From Alteribacter lacisalsi (lineage in GTDB: Bacteria; Bacillota; Bacilli; Bacillales; Salisediminibacteriaceae), in assembly GCF_003226345.1 (NCBI RefSeq), contig NZ_PDOF01000003.1, positions 434,001-498,000 on the forward strand: DNA of 64,000 bases, in the 5' to 3' direction. The translations under genes and the position numbers were made by a program. Below the pieces are notes generated by a model that was not told where the DNA came from, ran no database searches, and saw nothing but the letters and a program-made list of their open reading frames with translations. Of this stretch, positions 7,481 through 15,014 are shown one piece after another; the stretch's first letter is position 1, and each line of letters opens with the position of its first letter.

Positions 7481-8989
7481 TTAATGGAGGCGTTTTGCGC
7501 CGAGGTAGCGTGTGCTCCAGTATGTTGTGTTCATGTTGGCAATCGTTACGCCGGTGGACGAGCCGGCGTGGATAAACTGGTTGTTTCCAATGTAAATGCC
7601 GTTATGGGAAGGGCCTGTCGTATACGTTTCAAAAAATACGACGTCGCCCACACTTGGGGAACTGACCGACTTCCCGAAGTTATACTGCTGAGCAGCTGTT
7701 CTTGGAATGGTTTTACCATTAATATTAAACACGTACTGCATAAATCCGCTGCAGTCAAAGCCGGACGGGGATGCACCGCCCCATACGTATGGCGTGCCGA
7801 TAAAGGTGGAAGCGTCTGCGATCAGGTTCATGACCTGGAAGCCGCCGGAGCCCCCTGAACCGCCGCTGCCCGCATCCTCGCGGTGGACATCAGCTGCCTG
7901 GCTGATTTTCTGGATGGTTGCTTTTGTAGCAATCCCGTCTGCAGTCATATTCCACTGCTGCTGGAACGTTTTGACCGACTGCTTTGTGATGGAGCCGTAA
8001 TAACCGGTTGGCTGCACATGAAACAGGCCGAGAGTTCTAAGCTCGTTTTGAAGCTCCGTTACGGCCGGTCCTTCCGAGCCGACCATGAGCGTACCTGCAT
8101 TGCCTCCCGATCCGCCGCTGCCTGAACCACTGCCGCTGTCTCCGGAGCCGGAACCTGTCCAGTTTTTCAGTGCATTGAATGTCTGGGGACCGACGATACC
8201 GTCAACCGTTATGTTTGCTGCCCGCTGAAAGCTTCGAACCGCATCACGGGTGATGGGCCCGTATGTACCTGTAACCGAATGGGAATAAAAGCCGTGGTCT
8301 TTCAAGTGAGTCTGCAGCGCTTCCACTCCGCTTCCCTGATCGTTCAGACGAAGCACCGTGTTCGTTGGAAGCTGTGTGCTGCCGGAACCTGAGTTGGCCG
8401 GAGGTTTTTCAGGACTGTACGGTTTGCCATTTCCGCTGTTCAGATGACCGATTGTCTGGGGACCGGCAATACCGTCAACCTGCAACTGATTAGTGCGCTG
8501 ATATGTACGAACCGCTTCAACTGTATCTGATCGGTACCGCCCGTTGACCGAGGCTGTAAAGTAGCCCAGTTCCTTCAGCTTTTCCTGCAGCAGGGTTACG
8601 GCATTCCCTGATGATCCTTCCCGTAATAGGCTTGAGTCCGGTATTTTTACCGGTGCAGGAGCTGCAGATCCCCCGCTTCCACTGCCGTTTGTAAGAGCTC
8701 CAAACGTCTGTGGACCGGCGATACCGTCTACTTTCAGATTGTTTGCACTCTGAAAGTCTTTCACAGCTTGTTTTGTAATTTCGCCGAAATAGCCTGTTGC
8801 CGTGTGAAAATTAAAAAAGCCTTCTTCTTTCAGTTTTTCCTGAAGCACTTTAACATCATTGTTGCTCATTCCGTAGCTCAGCGTTCTTTCTCCGAATGAT
8901 GCTTCGGCGCCTGACGGAGATGCAAATACTACTCCGGCAACAGCAAGTGAAGCAGTCATGACCGTTTTTCTTGGCGACAGCAATGCCAT
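7481..8989 (-). CDS. secreted NlpC/P60 endopeptidase with four peptidoglycan-binding domains
   Basis: A larger relative of the neighbouring hydrolase (502 residues from ATG 8989). An in-frame ATG 24 nt upstream has no ribosome site and would put charged residues before the signal peptide, so I reject it. Order: signal peptide ending GAEA, four PG_binding_1 domains at about 33-100, 120-184, 212-276 and 299-363 joined by Gly/Ser/Pro linkers, then NlpC/P60 with Cys413 (FDCSGF), His462 (GPSHNG) and His474 (FIHAG). Predicted to bind wall glycan and cut stem peptides. The fourth binding repeat is the most divergent (ADGIATKAT instead of VDGIAGPQT). Confidence 0.9.
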   Translation of the reverse strand: MALLSPRKTVMTASLAVAGVVFASPSGAEASFGERTLSYGMSNNDVKVLQEKLKEEGFFNFHTATGYFGEITKQAVKDFQSANNLKVDGIAGPQTFGALTNGSGSGGSAAPAPVKIPDSSLLREGSSGNAVTLLQEKLKELGYFTASVNGRYRSDTVEAVRTYQRTNQLQVDGIAGPQTIGHLNSGNGKPYSPEKPPANSGSGSTQLPTNTVLRLNDQGSGVEALQTHLKDHGFYSHSVTGTYGPITRDAVRSFQRAANITVDGIVGPQTFNALKNWTGSGSGDSGSGSGSGGSGGNAGTLMVGSEGPAVTELQNELRTLGLFHVQPTGYYGSITKQSVKTFQQQWNMTADGIATKATIQKISQAADVHREDAGSGGSGGSGGFQVMNLIADASTFIGTPYVWGGASPSGFDCSGFMQYVFNINGKTIPRTAAQQYNFGKSVSSPSVGDVVFFETYTTGPSHNGIYIGNNQFIHAGSSTGVTIANMNTTYWSTRYLGAKRLH

Positions 8990-9321
8990 TCTTTCACCCG
9001 ACCCTTCTCCCATTTAACAATTGGATAATTTTGTTTACTTTTATGTTCCTATTCTACTCTTCGTTTTCATAATTTTCAACAAATTTCGCTTGTTTCCGGA
9101 AGAAATGAATTAAGTCATGGGAGCAGGGGGAATAAGCAGGACTATTCCCTTTTTCTTCTCAAAGAGGTTTAGGTTTGGAGGTATGGGGTAATAGGCTTTC
9201 TCTTTAATTTAATTAAGTAGATTGAACCATCTGAAAAAACAGGACTTTTCTATGCGAGCGGCAGTCATCGTTTACGAAACGCCCGCCTTTCTGCGGTGGA
9301 TTTTTTAAACAAAAGGCTCTC
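8990..9321. other. intergenic region without a recognised gene
   Basis: Upstream region of the four-repeat NlpC/P60 gene. It is AT-rich up to about 9240, then GC-rich toward the dispersed element that starts at 9322. I see no convincing gene or promoter. Confidence 0.5.
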
Positions 9322-9485
9322 TTAAAGCTTGATGTTGATATTTATATCGATGATTGAAGCGAACGCGCGACACTCCTGCGGGAACAGCACCGGCTGAAGA
9401 CCCCGCAGGGCGTTCTTCCCGAGGAGGCTGAAGCGGTGCCCGCGGAAAGGGAGCGCAGGGAGCGGAAATCAACAATAGACTTTAA
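9322..9485 (-). repeat. dispersed intergenic element, copy A
   Basis: Longest of five related copies in the window. On the minus strand it reads TTTCCGCGGGCACCGCTTCAG, CCTCCTCGGG, CCTGCGGGGTCTTCAG, TTCCCGCAGGAGTGTCGC. The ends form an imperfect inverted repeat (TTAAAGCTTGATGTTGAT against ATCAACAATAGACTTTAA). Closely similar to copy C at 23245-23374. Confidence 0.8.
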
Positions 9486-9501
9486 CAGAGCCAAACAAAA
9501 A

Positions 9502-9756
9502 GAAGACCAGGAGGGTTAGGCCTGGTCTTCCATCACGTTCATCTCTTATATCCAAATAAGGGGGAATTGGGAGAGAAAACAGGGTGAACGTGGGTTGATG
9601 TAACTGCACGAATGCAGTAAGGGTTTTTGCCTGCCCCGGGTGATCGAGGAGGGTTAGGCCTCGGTACACCCAGGGATCAGGCGGTTAGAAGTGAGATTGG
9701 GTTTGATTTTAGGGTTGAATCTTTTGTAATTCCAGGGGGGGTTAGGCCCGGATTAC
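9502..9756. repeat. three hairpins sharing the loop GGGTTAGG
   Basis: Hairpin 1 (9502-9530): 10-bp perfect stem GAAGACCAGG/CCTGGTCTTC. Hairpin 2 (9638-9671): GAGG/CCTC inside GGGTG/CACCC. Hairpin 3 (9726-9756): GTAAT-CC-GGG stem that includes the stop codon of the lipoprotein gene at 9753. All three loops are AGGGTTAGG or GGGGTTAGG while the stems differ completely. On the minus-strand mRNA the loop reads CCUAACCCU. Confidence 0.75.
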
Positions 9757-10001
9757 ATATCTTCGTCGTCTTCGTCGTCGATGTCGTACTCGTCATCTTC
9801 CATGTCGTCGTCCATTTCATCATCTTCGAAGTCGTCTTCGAAGTCGTCTTCAGTGTCGTCTTCGAAGTCATCTTCCATTTCAGTGTCCTGATCCATGTCG
9901 TCTTCCATACCTGGATCTTCTTCAACGTCTCCGCCGCATGCGGCAAGAACTCCTACAGTTAGTACACCTGATAATACTGAAAGCATTAGCTTTTTCTTCA
10001 T
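9753..10001 (-). CDS. polyacidic lipoprotein 1 of a five-gene family
   Basis: An 82-residue protein. A lipoprotein signal MKKKLMLSVLSGVLTVGVLAAC puts Cys22 at the lipidation site. The mature part starts GGDVEEDPGMEDD and is almost only D, E, M and F, with FEDD-type repeats. No enzymatic motif is visible. The ribosome site is AGGAGG and a possible promoter lies 117 bp upstream. I do not recognise a named family. The likely place is the outer face of the membrane, held by the lipid; a cation-binding or wall-buffering role is inference from composition. Confidence 0.8.
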   Translation of the reverse strand: MKKKLMLSVLSGVLTVGVLAACGGDVEEDPGMEDDMDQDTEMEDDFEDDTEDDFEDDFEDDEMDDDMEDDEYDIDDEDDEDM

Positions 10002-10117
10002 GATGAAATTCCTCCTGTTGAACCAGCGTTATTCTGCTGGTGTTTTGTTAGTTGGGATCTTACTGTATCCCCTGGTTGGATGAATTGCTGAAGCCGTGTC
10101 TTTCGGCTTCGGTGATT

Positions 10118-10147
10118 ATCATAACGCGGCTGGTTCGTCGTTCGCAA
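10118..10147 (-). promoter_or_regulatory. candidate promoter for polyacidic lipoprotein 1
   Basis: Minus-strand TTGCGA, 18-bp spacer, TATGAT. The -10 is good and the -35 weak. It would give a leader of about 110 nt. Confidence 0.3.
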
Positions 10148-10212
10148 CAGATCTAACAGGTTTTTTGCACTCTTTGAGACTTTCCCAAAATGCCGGGTTC
10201 ATGGATCGAGGC

Positions 10213-10359
10213 TTAATAGCCGTCGTCATCATCCATGCCGCCGTCATCGTCCATCTCCGGGTCATCCTGCATTGGATCTTCTTCCATGTCTCCACATGCA
10301 GCAAGAACGCCAACAGACAGAACACCGGCCAGCAAAGAAAGCAGTACTTTCTTTTTCAT
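10213..10359 (-). CDS. polyacidic lipoprotein 2 (48 residues)
   Basis: A very short gene, easily missed. It starts MKKKVLLSLLAGVLSVGVLAAC with lipidation Cys22, followed by a 26-residue mature part (GDMEEDPMQDDPEMDDDGGM, then DDDDGY). It has a strong ribosome site AAGGAGGG, 7 nt before ATG. The signal region is nearly the same as in its four neighbours, and the mature start repeats the EEDP motif. The tail is much shorter than in proteins 1, 4 and 5, showing that tail length is free to vary. Function unknown. Confidence 0.78.
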   Translation of the reverse strand: MKKKVLLSLLAGVLSVGVLAACGDMEEDPMQDDPEMDDDGGMDDDDGY

Positions 10360-10480
10360 GCCAAGTCCCTCCTTCTTATGATGTAATGGTCATGATGTTA
10401 ACGCATCGAATTAGGGTTATGGGGAAAGTCCCCGGCTTCAATGTGTAAAATGCGGGTAAATGCAGGGAGGGTATGGACTG

Positions 10481-10627
10481 TTAGCCGTCCATCTCGCCCT
10501 CATCGCCCTCTTCCATTTCCATTTCGTTATCCGTATCCATATCCGGATCGTCAACGTCACCACAAGCTGCGAGTACACCTACAGACATAAGTCCTGCCAG
10601 AACACCATAAAGTAATTTCTTACTCAT
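10481..10627 (-). CDS. polyacidic lipoprotein 3 (48 residues)
   Basis: Starts MSKKLLYGVLAGLMSVGVLAAC with Cys22 as lipidation site, then a short acidic tail (GDVDDPDMDTDNEMEMEEGD, ending EGEMDG). The ribosome site GGAGGAG lies 7 nt upstream. Same length as protein 2 but with a different Glu/Met-rich tail, so the two are paralogues, not a recent copy. The stop codon lies in a small stem-loop (ATGGAC/GTCCAT, 10474-10493). Confidence 0.78.
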   Translation of the reverse strand: MSKKLLYGVLAGLMSVGVLAACGDVDDPDMDTDNEMEMEEGDEGEMDG

Positions 10628-10744
10628 CTCTAAACTCCTCCTTGAAAGAATTAAGTGATTTTACGAAATGACTACAGGTTGTCCGACTGCTTCAGTCTGT
10701 GCCGGCACTGTATTGTGCTGTATGCATCGGTTTTAGAACGCAGA

Positions 10745-10776
10745 GAGGTGAACGGAATATTCATCCCGTTCACCTC
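10745..10776 (-). terminator. hairpin downstream of polyacidic lipoprotein 4
   Basis: An 11-bp perfect stem GAGGTGAACGG/CCGTTCACCTC. It lies 65 bp after the stop of lipoprotein 4 on the minus strand and lacks a clear U-tract, so termination is plausible but not certain. Confidence 0.45.
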
Positions 10777-10840
10777 CGGGATGATTACGCATAAGGAAAT
10801 GTGCTTTTAGTTTAAGCAATTTCCCCGTACTTCATCCAAA

Positions 10841-11119
10841 TTAGTCGTCCATTCCATCATCGTCGTCGTCCATGTCGTCATCCATGCCGTCATCGTCCAT
10901 ATCGTCATCCATGTCGTCGTCCATGCCGTCATCGTCCATGTCGTCATCCATGCCGTCGTCGTCCATGTCATCGTCCATGTCGTCGCCGCCATCATCCATT
11001 TCAGTGTCGTCTGCCGGATCGTCTTCCATGCCCGGATCTTCCTCAGCGTCTCCACATGCTCCAAGTACACTTAGTGCCAAAGCTCCTGAAACGACAGATA
11101 AAAATAGTTTCTTCTTCAT
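10841..11119 (-). CDS. polyacidic lipoprotein 4 with Met-Asp repeats
   Basis: 92 residues. Lipoprotein signal MKKKLFLSVVSGALALSVLGAC (Cys22) followed by GDAEEDPGMEDD and then repeats of MDDDGMDD/MDDDMDDD to the C-terminus: apart from Gly and Met nearly every residue is Asp. The DNA shows matching tandem repeats of GTCGTCCATGTCGTCATC type, so the tail can lengthen or shorten by slippage. No Lys or Arg in the mature part. The ribosome site is AGGAGG. Function unknown. Confidence 0.8.
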   Translation of the reverse strand: MKKKLFLSVVSGALALSVLGACGDAEEDPGMEDDPADDTEMDDGGDDMDDDMDDDGMDDDMDDDGMDDDMDDDMDDDGMDDDMDDDDDGMDD

Positions 11120-11285
11120 GTTATTTCCTCCTTGTATTTTTCCTGATATTTTTGTTTCTTATGCCAATCGTGATGTCCACAAGTCAAGGGCAGCGGTTTC
11201 TATATTAGAAAATCGATAAATGCAAAGGCTGCTGCTTTTGGTCAGATTTGCGTCGACTGAAAAAGGCTTTACCGATTACTGCTTA

Positions 11286-11672
11286 TTACTCGTCTTCGTT
11301 ATCTTCTTCATCGTCTTCATAATCGTCGTCCATGTCGTCATCCATGTCGTCATCAGTATCGAGATCATCATCAGTGTCCAGATCATCATCTTCGGTGTCA
11401 ACGTCGGCATCATCGTCTTCCACGCCGTCGTCATCCAGACCATCGTCGTCTTCTACACCATCGTCATCCAGACCATCATCGTCTTCTACACCATCATCGT
11501 CCAGACCATCGTCGTCGTCAAAATCATCGTCAGCGTCGCCGCCGTCTTCTTCTACGCCGTTATCCGGATCGTCTACTTCAACGTCTGTTTCCTGGTCTCC
11601 GTCTCCGCATGCTGCGAGAATCCCTGTTGCCAAAAGTCCTGTTGCTACTGTTAGATATGCTTTACGTTTCAT
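11286..11672 (-). CDS. polyacidic lipoprotein 5 with 11-residue Asp repeats
   Basis: The longest family member, 128 residues, and first in transcription direction. Signal MKRKAYLTVATGLLATGILAAC with Cys22, then a mature region with three near-perfect units of DDDGLDDDGVE and further DLDTDD and MDDD repeats, ending DDEEDNEDE. The 33-bp unit is visible in the DNA. The ribosome site is GGAGG. Such composition resembles calcium- or sodium-binding acidic polymers, but no EF-hand or RTX consensus is present. Confidence 0.8.
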   Translation of the reverse strand: MKRKAYLTVATGLLATGILAACGDGDQETDVEVDDPDNGVEEDGGDADDDFDDDDGLDDDGVEDDDGLDDDGVEDDDGLDDDGVEDDDADVDTEDDDLDTDDDLDTDDDMDDDMDDDYEDDEEDNEDE

Positions 11673-12022
11673 AATATATTGCCTCCTGTTAGCGGTGTCT
11701 GAAATTTTGAATATGAAACAGGCCGGCGATTTTTTGGTGCCGCATCTGCTTCAGTGATTCTATGGGAGGTATATCACCAATCCTCAACTTCGAAACATAA
11801 AAAGTTGGTATTTTTACATTCTCACATATTTCCGGGATGTGTATGGAGTGAAGAATGTGCGCCTGACTTCACTTGAACCCTTTGTAGCAGAAGGGTTTCG
11901 GGGATGTGCGGGATAAACCTGTTTATTTTTGTCGTACTGTAAAAATTATTGTTTATCCCACCCGGATTGTTCCGTTTTAAATAAACGTTTAATTAAAAGA
12001 AGCGGATCTGACACACATAAAC
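11673..12022. other. intergenic region with inverted repeat GGGATAAAC/GTTTATCCC
   Basis: This 350-bp region between fabZ's terminator and lipoprotein 5 holds a perfect 9-bp inverted repeat (11910-11918 and 11951-11959) with a 32-bp AT-rich centre. This may be an operator or a looped binding site for the lipoprotein cluster. No gene is visible. Confidence 0.5.
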
Positions 12023-12063
12023 AAAAAAGGAAAGCATCCTTCATGTCTGAAGAAAACTTTCCC
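12023..12063 (-). terminator. fabZ terminator
   Basis: Minus strand: GGAAAG...CTTTCC outer stem with inner CTTCA/TGAAG, followed by TTTTTT. Confidence 0.75.
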
Positions 12064-12083
12064 GATTGAGCGGCTTGATCCGC

Positions 12084-12524
12084 TTAATCCTGTTCCTGTT
12101 TATCACCGAGTGCGAACATCATTTCCATTTCCGCTACGGTCTGGCCCTCAACGGAAGCAGTAGCCTTCCCTTTTCCGATGCTTCCTCTAAGACGGGTCAT
12201 TTCCACTTCAAGGCGCAGCTGGTCGCCTGGGGTGACCTGCCCTTTGAAACGGCATTTATCGATACCGGCGAAGAAAGCGAGACGTCCCCGGTTTTCTTCT
12301 TTTTTCAGGATCGCCACTGCGCCAACCTGTGCGAGTGCCTCAACGATAAGCACGCCGGGCATGACCGGGTAATCCGGAAAATGGCCGTTGAAAAACTCTT
12401 CGTTTGCCGTCACGTTTTTAATGCCGACTGCCCGTTGGCCTTCATCGACTTCCAGAATGCGGTCCACCAGGAGAAACGGATAGCGGTGAGGGATGATTTC
12501 CTTAATCTGTTCGGTGTTAAGCAT
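12084..12524 (-). CDS. fabZ: 3-hydroxyacyl-[ACP] dehydratase FabZ
   Basis: A 146-residue hot-dog fold enzyme of fatty acid elongation that removes water from 3-hydroxyacyl-ACP to give trans-2-enoyl-ACP. His48 in [13 protein letters not shown] and Glu62 in VEALAQ are the expected catalytic pair, and the N-terminal [12 protein letters not shown] is typical. The ribosome site AGGAGG precedes ATG. It keeps the Bacillus neighbourhood (flhO-flhP-fabZ), with an EpuA-type gene between it and flhP. Confidence 0.96.
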   Translation of the reverse strand: MLNTEQIKEIIPHRYPFLLVDRILEVDEGQRAVGIKNVTANEEFFNGHFPDYPVMPGVLIVEALAQVGAVAILKKEENRGRLAFFAGIDKCRFKGQVTPGDQLRLEVEMTRLRGSIGKGKATASVEGQTVAEMEMMFALGDKQEQD

Positions 12525-12651
12525 GAATTAGTACCTCCTCATATGTGCAGGTTTTAACTTGTCTGTTCTTTAGTTTATCCTGTTTTAGAGTTTTTGTAAA
12601 AGATGATTTTGAAGGCGAAGGTCCGTGGTGGTGAGTTTACGCAGAACATAC

Positions 12652-12697
12652 AAAAAACGCCGCCCTCGGTGACGGACACCAGCTGGGAGGCGTTTTC
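12652..12697 (-). terminator. terminator of the EpuA-family gene
   Basis: Stem AAACGCC-CCC/GGG-GGCGTTT with long loop; U-run on the minus strand. Confidence 0.7.
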
Positions 12698-12722
12698 TAT
12701 TTAGAACCGTTTTGTATCTATG

Positions 12723-13037
12723 TTAGTTGACTCCATAATAAATCAGTTCGTAAATCTGGTTCCACGTGTCGCGCTGGAAAACATCCATTGGATGGCCGTC
12801 GCCTACTATGCCGTAGCCGACCATGGCGCCGAGGAGAATGCTGAGCCCAACAAGGAAAACAACCAGAATGAGACGGAACCAGATTGGAATAAGACGGACT
12901 CGGCCGCGTTTGCTCTTCGGCTTCTTTTCCTGATTTTGGCGAGCTTTTTCCTGCTCCTGATCTTCCAGCTTGCGCTTACGGATCTCTTCCCTAGTCATAG
13001 GCTGCATGTCATCGGTCTGTTTATCGCTCATGCTCAT
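12723..13037 (-). CDS. EpuA-family small membrane protein
   Basis: 104 residues: a charged, coiled-coil-like N-terminus rich in E, K and Q (10-45), then one membrane helix (about 50-77) with the family pattern RLIPIWFRLILVVFLVGL...GAMVGYGIVGDG. Databases often label this family, misleadingly, RNA polymerase beta subunit; its role is not established. The start ATG has AAGGAG 8 nt upstream. It follows flhP by 43 bp, so co-transcription with the flagellar rod genes is likely. Confidence 0.75.
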   Translation of the reverse strand: MSMSDKQTDDMQPMTREEIRKRKLEDQEQEKARQNQEKKPKSKRGRVRLIPIWFRLILVVFLVGLSILLGAMVGYGIVGDGHPMDVFQRDTWNQIYELIYYGVN

Positions 13038-13080
13038 GAATTAGCTCCTTGTAAAGACAATACTTTGTTCCATTGTAGCT

Positions 13081-13908
13081 TTATCGCAGGTTGTTTACAA
13101 GCCCCCGCATCTCGTCGCCGATCGAGATGGCGCGGCTGTGGAACTGGTAGTTCCGCTGAACCTGAAGCATATCGTTCATCTCTCTGGCCATGTCCACGTT
13201 TGACTGCTCAAGAGCCCCCTGGGTAATCACTGAAGCGCCTGCAGCATCGCCCAGCACATCTTCTTCGGCTAGACCGAGCGTCTCCAGATCCGGAAACGTA
13301 AAGGCGTTCCCGCCTGCAGACTTAAGCAGCTGCGGTTTGGTAATCTCAGCGAGCTGAAGCTGCCCTGTGTCCAGAGAAGACCCGTCAGGAAGCGTCACAC
13401 TCACCGTGCCGCCCTCTCCCGCTTCAATTGCCTGAAAGTCAGCCGGAATCGTAAGGGGTCCGCCGTCTGTGCCGAGGACAAACTCACCGTTCTGATTCAC
13501 GAGGCTGACTGCCTCCTCACCTGGCCCCGGCGTGAGGTAAAAAGCCCCGTCCCGGGTGAAGCGGCGGCTGCCATCTTCATCTGAAGCGAGTTCGAAAAAG
13601 TAACCCGGTGCCGTTAGCGCAAAGTCAAGCTCACGGCCGGTCGTATTCAAGCCGCCCTGTTCAAAGCGGACGGCCGTCTGAGCGACTGAAGCGCCTGAAC
13701 CGACCCGGAGGCCGTTAGGGGTCATCCGGCCTGCTTCCTGAGCCGCTGTGGGCTGATTATGGACCTGCTGCGAAAGAAGATCCGAAAAGCTTACGTCTCT
13801 CCGGCTGTAGCCGGCGGTATTCATGTTTGCCAGATTGTTCCCGGTTGTGTCCATCTTGTGCTGAAGCTGGCCCAGCGTTACCGCTGCATTAATCATCGAC
13901 TGGTTCAT
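13081..13908 (-). CDS. flhP: flagellar hook-basal body protein FlhP
   Basis: 275 residues of the FlgF/FlgG rod protein family. It has the N-terminal rod motif (NNLANMNTAGYSRRD), a middle domain with RFTRDGAFYLTPG and GxxVLGTDGG, and the C-terminal QGALEQSNVDMAREMNDMLQVQRNYQ. It forms part of the distal rod of the flagellum. GGAGG lies 11 nt before ATG. Copy B of the dispersed element separates it from flhO, so the usual tight flhO-flhP pair is interrupted here. Confidence 0.92.
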   Translation of the reverse strand: MNQSMINAAVTLGQLQHKMDTTGNNLANMNTAGYSRRDVSFSDLLSQQVHNQPTAAQEAGRMTPNGLRVGSGASVAQTAVRFEQGGLNTTGRELDFALTAPGYFFELASDEDGSRRFTRDGAFYLTPGPGEEAVSLVNQNGEFVLGTDGGPLTIPADFQAIEAGEGGTVSVTLPDGSSLDTGQLQLAEITKPQLLKSAGGNAFTFPDLETLGLAEEDVLGDAAGASVITQGALEQSNVDMAREMNDMLQVQRNYQFHSRAISIGDEMRGLVNNLR

Positions 13909-13954
13909 CTTCTGCGTCGCCTCCCGGGGCTATTGTTGGGCATTCTCGTATAAA

Positions 13955-14085
13955 TTCGTTGATTTCGCTGCAGGCGGATGCTTTCCGCGGGCAAGGCCTC
14001 AGCCTCCTCGGGAAGATCGTCCTGCGGGGTCTTCGACTCTTGCTTTCCCGCAGGAGTCACCGCCTTCCGCTGCATCTGATGATCA
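13955..14085 (+). repeat. dispersed intergenic element, copy B
   Basis: Reads GCTTTCCGCGGGCAAGGCCTC, AGCCTCCTCGGG, CCTGCGGGGTCTTCGAC, GCTTTCCCGCAGGAGTC. The flanking arms (CGCTGCAGGCGGATGC and CACCGCCTTCCGCTGC) are partly complementary. It sits between flhO and flhP. Confidence 0.8.
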
Positions 14086-14134
14086 TATAATCACCTTGAC
14101 TAAACAGCTTATCCTTAGTATGTAATCAATGGGC

Positions 14135-14929
14135 TTATCCAATCCGGCCCACATCGTTCATGGTACGCTCCAGGCTCCTGTCGTACGTCTGAAGAACCTT
14201 CTGGTTTGCTTCAAACGCCCTCAGTGCCGCCATCATCTCGGTCATTGTGCGTGACGGGTCTACGTTTGAACGCTCAATAAAGCCCTGCTCGATCTGGTAG
14301 GTGCCCGCTTCCGCCGCGGCTGCTTCTTCTGTTCCCTCATAGCGGAGCAGGCCGCCACCTTCACGGACAAGCTGTTCCGGCTCGGTTATGAGCGTGACGT
14401 TAAGCTGGGAAAGAAGCGCTTCCCCGTCCCCGGTTTCCGAAAAGACGCTGCCGTCCCCATCCACACGGATCCGGTCGTTCTCCGTTTCAATCCGCTCCCC
14501 GTCTGTACCGAGCACATAATGGCCGCCGGAAGTCGCCAAAAACCCGTTGCCGTCCACTGTAAAATTCCCGTTACGGGTGAACCGTGCGTCGCCGTCTTGA
14601 CTTTCAATGGTGAAAAAGAGCATCGCTCCCTCGGAAACGTTACCTTGAAGCAAGGCCAAATCAGTACTGTTGCCGGTTTCCTGCATATCGCCCTGGGCAA
14701 AGTGCGAGGTCCGTTCCTGCATGTAAACGCCGGCTGCCAGTTCACCAGTCAGGCCGCCCATCTTCCCCTGTCCCGTTGCCTGAATCAGCATGTTCGGAAA
14801 GGTGCGGAGCGACGCCTGGTCTGCTTTGTAGCCGGGAGTATTCATATTGTTCAGGTTATCGGTCAGCATTTCCTGCCGCCGCTGCTGGGCAATCATCCCC
14901 GCTGCGGCAGTGTTCATTCCTCTAATCAT
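14135..14929 (-). CDS. flhO: flagellar hook-basal body protein FlhO
   Basis: 264 residues from ATG 14929, chosen because AAGGAGG lies 5 nt upstream; the longer open frame adds 49 unlikely residues. FlgF/FlgG-type rod protein: MIRGMNTAAAGMIAQQRRQEML...NNLNNMNTPGYKAD at the N-terminus, RFTRNGNFTVDGNGFL in the centre and QGFIERSNVDPSRTMTEMMA at the C-terminus. It works with FlhP as a rod component. It follows mbl by 85 bp, as in B. subtilis. Confidence 0.92.
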   Translation of the reverse strand: MIRGMNTAAAGMIAQQRRQEMLTDNLNNMNTPGYKADQASLRTFPNMLIQATGQGKMGGLTGELAAGVYMQERTSHFAQGDMQETGNSTDLALLQGNVSEGAMLFFTIESQDGDARFTRNGNFTVDGNGFLATSGGHYVLGTDGERIETENDRIRVDGDGSVFSETGDGEALLSQLNVTLITEPEQLVREGGGLLRYEGTEEAAAAEAGTYQIEQGFIERSNVDPSRTMTEMMAALRAFEANQKVLQTYDRSLERTMNDVGRIG

Positions 14930-15014
14930 GAAGTCCTCCTTTGCGGCGGTCACAGCCTCAGGTCTGCTGCGGGACACCAGTGATATCACAAGCCTTGTTT
15001 TTTTATCCCGTGCT

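Noticed and set aside
9322-9485. Insertion sequence or transposon
   Set aside because: Too short, no transposase, no target-site duplication that I could see; treated as a dispersed structural repeat.
9469-9669. 66-codon minus-strand open frame over the hairpins
   Set aside because: It reads through the structured repeats and has no ribosome site.
9753-11672. Calcium-binding EF-hand or RTX proteins
   Set aside because: Asp-rich, but the spacing of DxDxDG loops or GGxGxDxUx nonapeptides is absent.
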